Both the position numbers and the translations under genes were made by a program. A stretch of 64,000 bases of DNA from NCBI RefSeq assembly GCF_001651875.1, contig NZ_LNQB01000089.1, positions 51,044-115,043 of the forward strand, written 5' to 3'. The notes below the pieces were generated by a model. The model made no database searches. It was given only the letters and a program-made list of their open reading frames with translations, and was not told the DNA's origin. The DNA is from Sinorhizobium saheli. GTDB lineage: Bacteria > Pseudomonadota > Alphaproteobacteria > Rhizobiales > Rhizobiaceae. Every line of letters starts with the position of its first letter. Within the stretch, counting starts at the first letter, position 1. This document shows, one piece after another, positions 56,675 to 64,000 of the stretch.

Positions 56675-57321
56675 GTGAGAAGCCTCCATCCGGAGCGGGC
56701 CGATCCCGCTCGATGGCTCCGCGAAGGACAAGGGGCGGTCGCGATCACCGCGAAGGCATCAGCCGCAAGCGGCGGCAGCGGGCTAGCCGACCCCGACAGC
56801 GGGTTGATCGCCGGAGATCCGGGCCTGGTCCAGGACGCCATCCATCAAGAGCGGGATTGGGTTGCTTCCGGTTGCCGGTGGTTTGCCGTTACAGGACTTG
56901 CGCCGGAACCATAGCTGCTGGCGCGCCCTGCGTGGCGCAGCTTTGATTGCTGAGGCGAATTGCTCCGCGACTTCGAACCTGCGGAAATCTGCGTGCCTAG
57001 CGACTGAATGATACCGTCTTTGATCACGATGCCAAAAAGCCACTTCGAAGACCCCGTCGCGTCAGGTTTGCATCCGTTCGATGTGTTCCGGTGAACGGAA
57101 AAACGAAATCAAACGCGTCAGGAAAATCGATATCGACTACCGGGCAACGATTTGTGAGGCTCGTCGTCCGCACGTAAACCCCGCTACGGAGGGGTGGATT
57201 GCGCCTTAATGTTCCCTTTTTGTTCTCATATGCATTGTGGAGAATAAAGACACCGCGGACGATTCAGCTTGACGCATCCTTATCGAGGTAGGTGAATAAA
57301 CACCGGAATGGACGAGTACCA
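56675..57321. other. Gene-free stretch before the DprA-like gene
   Basis: About 650 bases. No intact gene on either strand. Composition changes here from GC-rich plasmid backbone to a more AT-rich region around 57180-57290, marking the boundary of the conjugation module. The AT-rich part just before 57322 may contain the promoter of the DprA-like gene. Confidence 0.4.
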
Positions 57322-58233
57322 ATGAAACAAGCAACTCTCTGGAACGTCAGAAACGAGATGGGGCCTCTGGCAGATCCCATCGACGCAGCGCTTGAGCTGG
57401 GAGCATATGAAGCTCTTTGGACCGAACAGAACGCAAGCTTCAAGTCTCTTGCCGAAAAGTTTGCTGCAGCACCGGATGCTCGCCCTTCGGATTTTATTCC
57501 CTCGGACGAAGCTCGCAGGGTCGCGAGCCGGGTGATTGAAAAGCTGCGCGGTCCCGATGGCGCGCGGTTTGACGTCCGAGTGAGAGGGGAACTGGAATAT
57601 CCCGAACGGCTGCGACATGCAACGCATCCCGTAGAACTCCTTTATTTTCAAGGCCGCTGGGAGCTGATCGCAACTCGTTCGGTTGCCGTGGTGGGAACGA
57701 GAAAACCCAGTGCGCAAGGCTTGAGCAGGGCACGCTCTTTAGTAAAGCATCTGGTGCAGGATGGCTTTACGATTGTGTCTGGTCTTGCCGAGGGCGTTGA
57801 TACTGAAGCACATCAAACAGCAATTGCGGCCGGTGGAGAAACGATTGCGGTGATCGGTACGCCGCTCAATCACGTATATCCAAAATCCAACGCCAGCCTC
57901 CAGGACCACATAGCGCGAGACTATTTGTTAATAAGTCAGGTGCCCCTCGAACGGTACGAAGCTCAGAATTTTCGGGTGAACCGCTTCTTCTTCCCGGAAC
58001 GAAACAAGACGATGTCGGCTCTTTCAGAGGCTACGATCATAGTCGAGGCAGGTGAAACGTCAGGTACATTGGTCCAGGCCCGGGAGGCGCTGAAACAGAA
58101 GCGAAAGTTGTTTATCCTGAACAGCTGCTTTGAGAAGGCCGAGCTGACCTGGCCACGGCGGTTCGAGGCGCAGGGCGCCATCAGAGTACGAGAGTATGAC
58201 GACATCCGACGCGAGCTGGTCCGCCCGTCTTAG
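57322..58233 (+). CDS. DprA/Smf-like protein (SLOG family)
   Basis: A 303-residue protein with the DprA/Smf Rossmann-like (SLOG) core at about 100-285: VRVRGELEYPERLRHATHPVELLYFQG, SVAVVGTRKPSAQGLSRARSLVKHL, FTIVSGLAEGVDTEAHQTAIAAGG, TIAVIGTPLNHVYPKSNASLQDHI, FFPERNKTMSALSEATIIVEAGETSGTLVQA. DprA binds ssDNA in transformation, but this one has a different N-terminal 90 residues, lacks the usual C-terminal winged helix, and stands in an overlapping pair with a phosphoribosyltransferase gene. A conflict or nucleotide-signalling role is as likely as transformation. ATG 57322 is preferred; the next upstream start is 57292. Confidence 0.83.
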   Translation: MKQATLWNVRNEMGPLADPIDAALELGAYEALWTEQNASFKSLAEKFAAAPDARPSDFIPSDEARRVASRVIEKLRGPDGARFDVRVRGELEYPERLRHATHPVELLYFQGRWELIATRSVAVVGTRKPSAQGLSRARSLVKHLVQDGFTIVSGLAEGVDTEAHQTAIAAGGETIAVIGTPLNHVYPKSNASLQDHIARDYLLISQVPLERYEAQNFRVNRFFFPERNKTMSALSEATIIVEAGETSGTLVQAREALKQKRKLFILNSCFEKAELTWPRRFEAQGAIRVREYDDIRRELVRPS

Positions 58234-58855
58234 GATGGTCGGCGACCTCGAACGCCCCGACCACTTTTACCTCGATGATACAGACAGATGCGCCTACTTC
58301 GGCGACTATACCGCTCGAGCGGGTTTTGCTCACAGCTACACGAACCAGATCATCAGCAATCTCAAGAAAAGCCCGCTGGTCCGTCACACGGCGCAATGGC
58401 CACACAAGGAGAAGGCGATTGTGACGATCGGAGCTGCAGTCGCGAACAATGTGGCCACCAACGGTTGGCAAAACACCGCCTTTGTTCCCATGCCATCGTC
58501 CAAGCGACCTGACTCGCCGGAATATGACGACCGCATGGTGCAGGTTGCTCGCGCAATGGGGCACAATGCTGATGTCCGCGAGCTTCTCTATACAGCAGTC
58601 GAGCGAAATGCCATGCATACAAGTGCTGAGCGACGAGATCCCGATGCGTTGCGAGCATCCTTGGCAGTTAACCACCAGCTCACCGGCAACCCGCGGCCGC
58701 ACGTGGTCTTGCTCGATGACGTGCTGACAACGGGCTGCAGTTTCAAGGTGTGCAAGGAGATGATTGCTGAAATCTGGCCGGGAACCCAAGTCACAGGCGT
58801 GTTTGTCGCCAGGCGAGTGATTCCAAACCCCTTTGCTGCGCTTGACCTGGACTAA
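58196..58855 (+). CDS. Phosphoribosyltransferase-like protein paired with DprA
   Basis: A 219-residue protein with the PRPP-binding signature HVVLLDDVLTTGCSFKVCKEMIAE (about residues 164-187), as in ComF-like and other type I phosphoribosyltransferases. The N-terminal part (FYLDDTDRCAYFGDYTARAGFAHSYTNQIISNLKK) is unlike ordinary ComF, with no zinc-finger cysteines. The start at 58196 overlaps the DprA-like gene by 38 bases; ATG 58235, right after its stop, is the alternative. The fixed overlap indicates that the two proteins work together. Substrate unknown. Confidence 0.78.
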   Translation: MTTSDASWSARLRMVGDLERPDHFYLDDTDRCAYFGDYTARAGFAHSYTNQIISNLKKSPLVRHTAQWPHKEKAIVTIGAAVANNVATNGWQNTAFVPMPSSKRPDSPEYDDRMVQVARAMGHNADVRELLYTAVERNAMHTSAERRDPDALRASLAVNHQLTGNPRPHVVLLDDVLTTGCSFKVCKEMIAEIWPGTQVTGVFVARRVIPNPFAALDLD

Positions 58856-58990
58856 ACCGTGCTCGTCCTGATCAGGGCCAAACTCTGGCGGAATATCTTA
58901 TCTCTCGAAAGCGTCTGCCACTCCGAAATTCATAGCGCTGTAGCTCTCGCTTGGAAGGTACTCCGCGCCGCCGCTGGCGACGATTCCTCT

Positions 58991-59443
58991 CTATCCGCGA
59001 GTCACCTTCAGCGGGATGGGTAGAGCGGTATTCGCGTGGTCGAGAATGTCGAACGCGTATCTCCCGTCCGGGCCGACGCTGACTGAATAGCTCAGCCGGT
59101 CGACGACATGATTGTTCTCGTCGAAGGTGAGCACCTTCGGCTTCAGCGACGTGAGCTGGCTTTCGTCGAGATAGACCGAGTTGCAGATAATGATCTGGTC
59201 ACCGGGCTGACAGGTGCGCGCCGCCGCGCCGTTGAGTATGCAGCACCTTGAGCCGCGCTCGCCGAGAATGACGTAAGTTGAGATCCGCGCGCCCGAATTC
59301 TTGTTCCAGATCTCGACAAACTCCATCGGCAGGATGCCGGCTTGTTCGCAATGGTCCGGATCCAGCGTGATCGACCCGTGATAGTTGAGGTTCGCCTCCG
59401 TCACGTGGATGCCATGCAGTTTGCCTGCGACCAGCTTTCTCAT
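58991..59443 (-). CDS. panD: Aspartate 1-decarboxylase PanD
   Basis: A 150-residue pyruvoyl enzyme making beta-alanine from aspartate for pantothenate and coenzyme A. The self-cleavage site is [10 protein letters not shown] (Gly23-Ser24 with this start), and [13 protein letters not shown] and [17 protein letters not shown] complete the family core. The C-terminus extends about 20 residues past the E. coli length, as in other rhizobial homologues. ATG 59443 follows GAGGGGTGAGGG. Beta-alanine genes on rhizobial plasmids have precedent (panCB of R. etli p42f). Neighbours give no pathway context. Confidence 0.93.
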   Translation of the reverse strand: MRKLVAGKLHGIHVTEANLNYHGSITLDPDHCEQAGILPMEFVEIWNKNSGARISTYVILGERGSRCCILNGAAARTCQPGDQIIICNSVYLDESQLTSLKPKVLTFDENNHVVDRLSYSVSVGPDGRYAFDILDHANTALPIPLKVTRG

Positions 59444-59565
59444 GTCCCTCACCCCTCACTTTCCATTATCAGAACAAAGCCCGTCCGTCCGAAACACCGT
59501 CGATCTGACGAAGCGCAGGCGCGCTGCGACTTGATCGCTCTGCAACCCGGGCGCCGATGGCGGCT

Positions 59566-60186
59566 TTACATGCCGCCCGCCCGGACCGCATCAAATCGTT
59601 CAAGCATCGTCTTGAGCCGCATGTTCTGAGCGTGAAGCTCTATCGCCAGCAGCCGCTTGAGCCGCTTGTTTTCCGCCTCGAGGACAGCAAGCTCGTCAGG
59701 CAACTGATCCTTGACAGTGTTGGTTTGCGGATTTTGATCTTCGCGCGAGCCCTTCGAAACGTCTGAGATCCGATGCGCCCCGGTGCGCTTGGTCCGCTTG
59801 CGACGAGCGTTCATCGGTGTCAGTGGGAGCTGCGACACGTCCTGGCTCTGCTGCACCTGTTCGACAGCTTCGGCTGCCGGACCGTCCCCATCCTCGCCCG
59901 ACTCTGCGAGCTGTGCACCATTGAGGGGTGGGATCAATTCTTGTTTGTCACCCGCATCGCCGGCGGGACCGCCCGAAGCGTTCACGACCACTGGATGGAC
60001 CGGAGTGGTGCCACCCGTGTCGGGCTTTTCCGCGGGTGCATCTGCACTGAACAGATGCGGCGCCTTCTCTTCCACTTCCCGGGCCAGGGCCTTGAAGTCC
60101 GAGTCGCCCCAGATCGAATTCGCCCCCGCCTTTGCCTGCCGTCGCCCCTTGAATTCAACAACGAATGTTCGTTCTGGCCTTCTCAT
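59566..60186 (-). CDS. Hypothetical protein with basic centre and coiled-coil tail
   Basis: About 206 residues from ATG 60186: MRRPERTFVVEFKGRRQAKAGANSIWGDSDFKALAREVEEKAPHLF, a Pro/Asp-rich linker, a basic patch NARRKRTKRTGAHRIS, and a C-terminal coiled coil LAVLEAENKRLKRLLAIELHAQNMRLKTMLERF. The tail resembles the end of SyrB-like regulators and of some transposon-linked proteins; the N-terminal block recurs in rhizobial plasmid proteins (from memory). DNA binding is plausible but not shown. No named family assigned. Confidence 0.6.
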   Translation of the reverse strand: MRRPERTFVVEFKGRRQAKAGANSIWGDSDFKALAREVEEKAPHLFSADAPAEKPDTGGTTPVHPVVVNASGGPAGDAGDKQELIPPLNGAQLAESGEDGDGPAAEAVEQVQQSQDVSQLPLTPMNARRKRTKRTGAHRISDVSKGSREDQNPQTNTVKDQLPDELAVLEAENKRLKRLLAIELHAQNMRLKTMLERFDAVRAGGM

Positions 60187-60459
60187 ACACTCTCGATTCC
60201 AGGTACCCGCCATAAGTAGACACCGATCGGCGCCGCTCTCATTCCCGACAGGCACCAATACAGCGCCTCGTCGTACGCTTCAACTCCCCGGGGGTACGAG
60301 CGCAGCTGTGGTGTTTCACGCCCCCATGTCGCTGCCTGCCGCTATCCTTGAACGCCGACGAGCTGAAATAGGGCCGCTCGACAACGGAAGCCGGTTGATT
60401 AGGATGCCGTCAACCCAAGGCGATCGCCTTGGTATTTGCGAGTCGTGAAACAACCGAAA
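60187..60459. other. Divergent intergenic region
   Basis: About 270 bases between the coiled-coil gene and the kinase gene; no gene, nod box or tra box was found. Confidence 0.4.
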
Positions 60460-62757
60460 ATGAATGATGGCAACCGCAACGCCCCGCAACAAAGTGCATC
60501 CTATTACGTACAGCTGTTCGATTCTCACCCGCAACCGATGTGGGTGTACGATATTGAGACCCTTCGTTTCCTGATGGCAAACAACGCTGCTGTTGCCCGC
60601 TACGGGTACTCTCAGCAGAAATTCCTCGAGATGACGATGAGGGACATTCTTCCTCCCGAGGATGTGCCCGCCTTTTTGGAAAATGTAGCCCACGGCCGCG
60701 ATGGTCTGGAGCAACCGCGCGTGTGGCGGCATCGTCTCAACGACGGTCGGATCATCTTCGCAGAGACATCGTCCCATGCCTTCGACTTGGAGGGGCGATG
60801 CGCAAGGCTGGTTATGGCGCTGGATGTCACCGAGCGCCTTGCTGCTGAACAGAAGATTCGTGAAAGCGAGGAATTATTCCGGGCCGTTTCCAATGTAACG
60901 GCGGATGTAATATGGGATTGGAACGTTGTTACGGATAAAGTCTGGTGGAGCGAAGGTCTCAAAGACACATTCCGCCATTCACCTGAAGAGAGCCGCCGGA
61001 ACCTGGAGTTTTGGAAGGCGCATATTCACCCCGATGATCTGGAGCGTGTGTTGCGTTCGACCGTAGCGGCGATTGAGTCCCGGGAACAGAGGTGGGAAGA
61101 TCAATACAGGTTCTTTCGTGGTGATGGCTCGGTCGCTTACGTCGAGGACTCCGGATATGTCATTTACGACCGCCAAGGGAGGCCAGTTCGATTCGTCGGT
61201 GGCATGACCGACGTTTCAGCCCGCAAGGAAGCTGAAGGTAGGCTTGCCCAGCAGGCGGCTCTTCTCGATATGGCTCGAGATGCGATTATCGTCCATGACG
61301 TCGAGCACAGGATTCTGTTCTGGAACAAGGGCGCAGAGCGAATCTACGGGTGGACGGCGGAGGAAGCCGTCGGTCAATCGCTTGGCGCGCTGCTTTATGG
61401 CGGTGTCTCAAATCCCCTCGCCTACGTCGCTTCTGTCGTAGCAGGTGGTGAATGGAGTGGCGAGATCGTGCAATGGCGCAAGGATGGCAGCCGCATTACC
61501 GTAGAGGCCCGCTGTTCGCTGATGCACGACGGCGCGGGGAGTCCGCAAGCCATTCTTTCGATCAATTCGGATATAACGAAACGCCTAGCGATCGAGGAGC
61601 AACTGCGGCAAGCGCAAAAGCTTGAGGCAGTCGGGCAGCTTACGGGCGGCGTTGCGCATGACTTCAATAATCTTCTAACGGTCATCTTGGGCAACGCCGA
61701 GGTTCTCACTGAACGGCTGAGCGAGGACAAGAACCTTCGTCGCTTTGCCGAAATGATCTCTGCGGCCGCTCAGCGCGGCGCTGATCTCGTTGATCGGCTG
61801 CTCGCCTTTGCCCGCCGGCGGGCGCTTGAGCCGCGAGCGGTGGATCTCAATTCGCTGTTGAAGGAAATGGATGGACTGCTGCGACGAGCCCTTTCCGAGG
61901 ATGTGGACATCGTATTCAGGTGCCATAGCGGCTTGTGGAATGCGCTTGTCGATCCCTCGGAGCTCGAGACTGCAATCTTGAATCTTTGCCTCAATGCGCG
62001 CGATGCGATGCCGCGCGGCGGGCGTCTGACCATTGAAACCGCCAATAGCACGCTCGATCAAAACCATGCGGACTGCAACGCGGACATTGCGCCCGGTCAA
62101 TATGTATCGGTAGCCATCTCCGACACCGGCACTGGGATCGAGCCGCACATTCTTGCGCGCGTTTTCGAGCCATTCTTTACAACCAAAGAGGCCGGAAAGG
62201 GCAGCGGCCTCGGGCTTAGCATGGTCTTTGGTTTTGCCAAGCAGTCGAACGGGCATGTCAAGATCTCCTCGCAACCCGGCCGGGGAACGACAGTCAAGAT
62301 CTACCTTCCGAGGGTCGTTCAGGGCCAGACGGAGACGAGATCGCGCCGTGAAAAGCCCGCTCTGCCCCTTGGCAGGGAGAAGATCCTTTTGGTGGAGGAC
62401 AATGACCTCGTGCTGAGCTATGCCGCCGCGCAGCTCGAAGAGCTTGGTTACCGCGTCATTTCCGCCAGAAACGACTCAGAGGCTTTGAGCCTTCTGCGCG
62501 CTATCCCTGATATCGACCTTCTGTTTACTGACGTCATCATGCCGGGTGGACTGAATGGCAGGCAGCTGGCCGAAGAAGCTCGCAAGATTCAAGCTACCAT
62601 AGCTATTCTGTTGACTTCCGGATGCACAGGAAAGCTGCCGGCCCTTCATCGAAGTGGACTCGATCGTGGGCTCCACTTTCTCAGCAAACCTTATCGACCA
62701 AGCGAGTTGGCTGCAAAGCTGCGCGTGATACTCGATGGTAAGACTGAAAAACGATGA
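60460..62757 (+). CDS. PAS-domain hybrid sensor histidine kinase
   Basis: A 765-residue soluble hybrid kinase (no membrane segments). Three PAS domains cover about 10-125 (PQPMWVYDIETLRFLMANNAAVARYGYS), 145-265 (ADVIWDWNVVTDKVWWSEG) and 268-390 (DAIIVHDVEHRILFWNKGAERIYGW). The dimerisation domain has His400 in LTGGVAHDFNNLLTVI. The ATPase domain shows NLCLNARDAMPRGG, DTGTGIEP and GKGSGLGLSM. A C-terminal receiver domain has ILLVEDNDLV and the phosphoacceptor Asp691 in LLFTDVIMPGG. ATG 60460 is chosen; TTG 60436 is possible. The cytoplasmic signal is unknown. It is convergent with the response regulator. Confidence 0.9.
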   Translation: MNDGNRNAPQQSASYYVQLFDSHPQPMWVYDIETLRFLMANNAAVARYGYSQQKFLEMTMRDILPPEDVPAFLENVAHGRDGLEQPRVWRHRLNDGRIIFAETSSHAFDLEGRCARLVMALDVTERLAAEQKIRESEELFRAVSNVTADVIWDWNVVTDKVWWSEGLKDTFRHSPEESRRNLEFWKAHIHPDDLERVLRSTVAAIESREQRWEDQYRFFRGDGSVAYVEDSGYVIYDRQGRPVRFVGGMTDVSARKEAEGRLAQQAALLDMARDAIIVHDVEHRILFWNKGAERIYGWTAEEAVGQSLGALLYGGVSNPLAYVASVVAGGEWSGEIVQWRKDGSRITVEARCSLMHDGAGSPQAILSINSDITKRLAIEEQLRQAQKLEAVGQLTGGVAHDFNNLLTVILGNAEVLTERLSEDKNLRRFAEMISAAAQRGADLVDRLLAFARRRALEPRAVDLNSLLKEMDGLLRRALSEDVDIVFRCHSGLWNALVDPSELETAILNLCLNARDAMPRGGRLTIETANSTLDQNHADCNADIAPGQYVSVAISDTGTGIEPHILARVFEPFFTTKEAGKGSGLGLSMVFGFAKQSNGHVKISSQPGRGTTVKIYLPRVVQGQTETRSRREKPALPLGREKILLVEDNDLVLSYAAAQLEELGYRVISARNDSEALSLLRAIPDIDLLFTDVIMPGGLNGRQLAEEARKIQATIAILLTSGCTGKLPALHRSGLDRGLHFLSKPYRPSELAAKLRVILDGKTEKR

Positions 62758-62802
62758 ACGCGATTTGCACTTCCACTCGCCAGGTCGATGCTCTGAAGGT
62801 CA

Positions 62803-63537
62803 TTACGTGGATTTTGGTGTCTTTGACGTACCGGCTATTCCCATTGGCGAGAGCAAACGATATCCGACGCCACGGACCGTCTGAACATACTCCACGCTCT
62901 GCGAATCCAACTCCCCGATCTTTCGTCTCAGTCTTGAGATGTAAACATCCAGGGTCTTGTCGCGCGGATCATATTCCCTGAAGCAAGCGTGCTTCGAAAG
63001 CTGCGATTTGCTGCACACGCGGCCGTGGTTTCTGTTGAGTTCAGAAACCAACCGCGCTTCGAGATCGGTGAGGGGCACTGTTTTGCCGCCGCACGTCAAG
63101 GCTCTGCTGGTTAAATCGCAGTTTACGCTTCCAATCGCCAACGCGTATCGAGGAATCTCGAAACGCATGCTCACCGACTTTGCCACAGCGCGGGTAAGGC
63201 GCGCCTGAAGTTCACGCACCGAAAAAGGTTTCATCACATAGTCGTCGGCGCCCGCATCCAAGGCGCTTGCCCGACTTTCTGCGGTTCCTGTCCCCGAAAT
63301 CAAGATCAGAGGTATCCCCGAGTGCCTCCTTACAGTGCGCAGGATCTCGAGCCCGTTTCCGTCTGGCAAATGGATGTCAACGATCACGCCATCGAAGACG
63401 TCGATCTCGCCACTATGTATTGTCCGCAGACACTGGCTGTAGTTCGAAAGCAAGCGAATATTGTCTCCCGGCACTGGCCAGCAGTGGATGATCGTTTTTG
63501 CGACCAGATCATCGTCTTCGATTAGCAGGATATCCAA
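62803..63537 (-). CDS. OmpR/PhoB-type response regulator
   Basis: A 244-residue two-component regulator. The receiver domain (1-115) has the acidic pair IEDDD, phosphoacceptor Asp54 in VIVDIHLPDGNG, the Thr/Ser position in LISGTG and Lys in DDYVMKPFSV. The C-terminal winged helix (about 140-232) ends RDKTLDVYISRLRRKIGEL, YVQTVRGVGYRL. A similar regulator (y4xI) lies near nodD2 in NGR234. It may receive phosphate from the convergent hybrid kinase, although hybrid kinases often use other partners. Confidence 0.92.
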   Translation of the reverse strand: MDILLIEDDDLVAKTIIHCWPVPGDNIRLLSNYSQCLRTIHSGEIDVFDGVIVDIHLPDGNGLEILRTVRRHSGIPLILISGTGTAESRASALDAGADDYVMKPFSVRELQARLTRAVAKSVSMRFEIPRYALAIGSVNCDLTSRALTCGGKTVPLTDLEARLVSELNRNHGRVCSKSQLSKHACFREYDPRDKTLDVYISRLRRKIGELDSQSVEYVQTVRGVGYRLLSPMGIAGTSKTPKST

Positions 63538-63661
63538 GCCTGACGCCCCCCTCCGCGACCCGACCCAGCTAACCCTTTAAACTTTCGATTTTCCCTCGCG
63601 TGGGAAGCAGGCCACTTGGCGTCGGGCGCGGCAGTCTGGGCTAAACGTGACGGAAAACGTA
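63538..63661. other. Intergenic region after the PilZ-type gene
   Basis: 124 bases between two minus-strand genes; contains the response-regulator promoter region. The AAAC...GATTTT patch near 63579-63592 resembles half of a nod box only. Confidence 0.35.
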
Positions 63662-63904
63662 TCAGTCGACCTCAAGAACTCTCTTCAGGTCATGAATGGT
63701 CGCGAGTGGGAATTGGACACGCGACAGAACGTTGATAAGTCGAGACGGCTGCTCTTTTATAAATTCCACCTCGACCTCGTTCTTTGAACGTTTTGATACC
63801 GTTGCTCCAATGAAATACTCGTAGTTTCCAAGGGCGACGTAGAGGTGGTCCGGAACTGCAGAATAGCTCGTTCTTATTCGCGCACCGCCCTCAGATATTT
63901 CCAC
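63662..63904 (-). CDS. PilZ-like domain protein, possibly truncated
   Basis: From GTG 63904 the frame encodes 80 residues beginning MEISEGGARIRTSY, the conserved D/N-x-S-x-G-G box of PilZ domains, which bind cyclic di-GMP. The same frame is open upstream to a TAG near 63970, and the preceding residues RRKSPRRLSPLIVHGRLIKAAVVEISEGGAR look like the missing start of the domain, but no start codon lies there. The gene is either started at an unusual codon or has lost its 5' end. The Arg-x3-Arg element needed for ligand binding would lie in that upstream part. Confidence 0.55.
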   Translation of the reverse strand: MEISEGGARIRTSYSAVPDHLYVALGNYEYFIGATVSKRSKNEVEVEFIKEQPSRLINVLSRVQFPLATIHDLKRVLEVD

Positions 63905-64000
63905 AACCGCGGCCTTGATTAGTCGGCCGTGAACAATAAGCGGACTTAAACGGCGCGGGCTTTTGCGCCGCTATTGAGCCAGGCCAGCAGCAGCCACAAA
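63905..64000. other. Window edge
   Basis: 96 bases; see the PilZ entry for the open frame that continues into this region. No other feature. Confidence 0.35.

Noticed and set aside
56845..57043. Possible second IS110 fragment
   Set aside because: Only the short words DGIIQSLG resemble the fragment at 6120; too little to claim.
63553..63600. Half nod box near the response regulator
   Set aside because: AAAC...CGATTTT fits the second half, but the 26 bases before it do not match, and no gene follows in that direction.

Overview
The window looks like part of a symbiotic plasmid of a fast-growing legume symbiont of the Rhizobiaceae (Rhizobium/Sinorhizobium type). The basis is a NifX-associated nif gene, a nodD, a SyrM-like regulator, three nod boxes, a complete Nod-factor fucosylation locus, and a quorum-regulated conjugation system of the Ti / pNGR234a type. 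No replication genes, rRNA or tRNA genes were seen. Species assignment is inference.

Symbiosis part (1-20 kb). The tail of a nif operon (DUF269 gene plus a decayed DUF683 gene) is followed by a flavin-dependent halogenase-like gene, nodD (minus), and a nod box leading to a syrM-like LysR gene. A second nod box leads to a flavin reductase gene. An IS21-family element (istA/istB) and three wrecked elements or genes (IS110-like, an ABC solute-binding protein, IS66) separate this from the fucosylation locus. There nodZ-noeL-nolK (minus) stand behind a third nod box. noeK (minus) and noeJ (plus) are divergent. Together they make GDP-mannose, convert it to GDP-fucose and attach fucose to the Nod factor.

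Junction (20-27.7 kb). A DUF1232 relic is cut by a degraded Tn3-family transposon. Then comes a tightly overlapping UPF0262-UPF0262-AraC operon with a strong terminator, an MFS exporter, a duplicated hairpin element, and a third UPF0262 gene.

Conjugation part (27.8-37.6 kb). traR and traM (quorum sensor and anti-activator), traH-traB-traF-traA (minus), a recognisable oriT, and traC-traD-traG (plus). Two tra boxes lie here. The mating-pore genes (trb) and the autoinducer synthase traI are not in the window.

Plasmid accessory part (37.6-56.7 kb). This holds HU, WGR and DUF736 proteins, a zinT gene broken by one stop codon, an ArdC antirestriction protein, small overlapping genes of unknown function, a ParB-like protein, a winged-helix regulator, a 1711-residue methylase-helicase, and DUF3085, DUF1419 and DUF3991/TOPRIM proteins. 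A perfect 14-bp tra-box core lies upstream of the last group, so TraR may control part of this block as well as conjugation.

Right end (57-64 kb). A DprA-like gene overlaps a phosphoribosyltransferase gene. After it come plasmid-borne panD, a basic/coiled-coil protein, a PAS-rich hybrid histidine kinase, an OmpR-type response regulator and a truncated PilZ-type gene.
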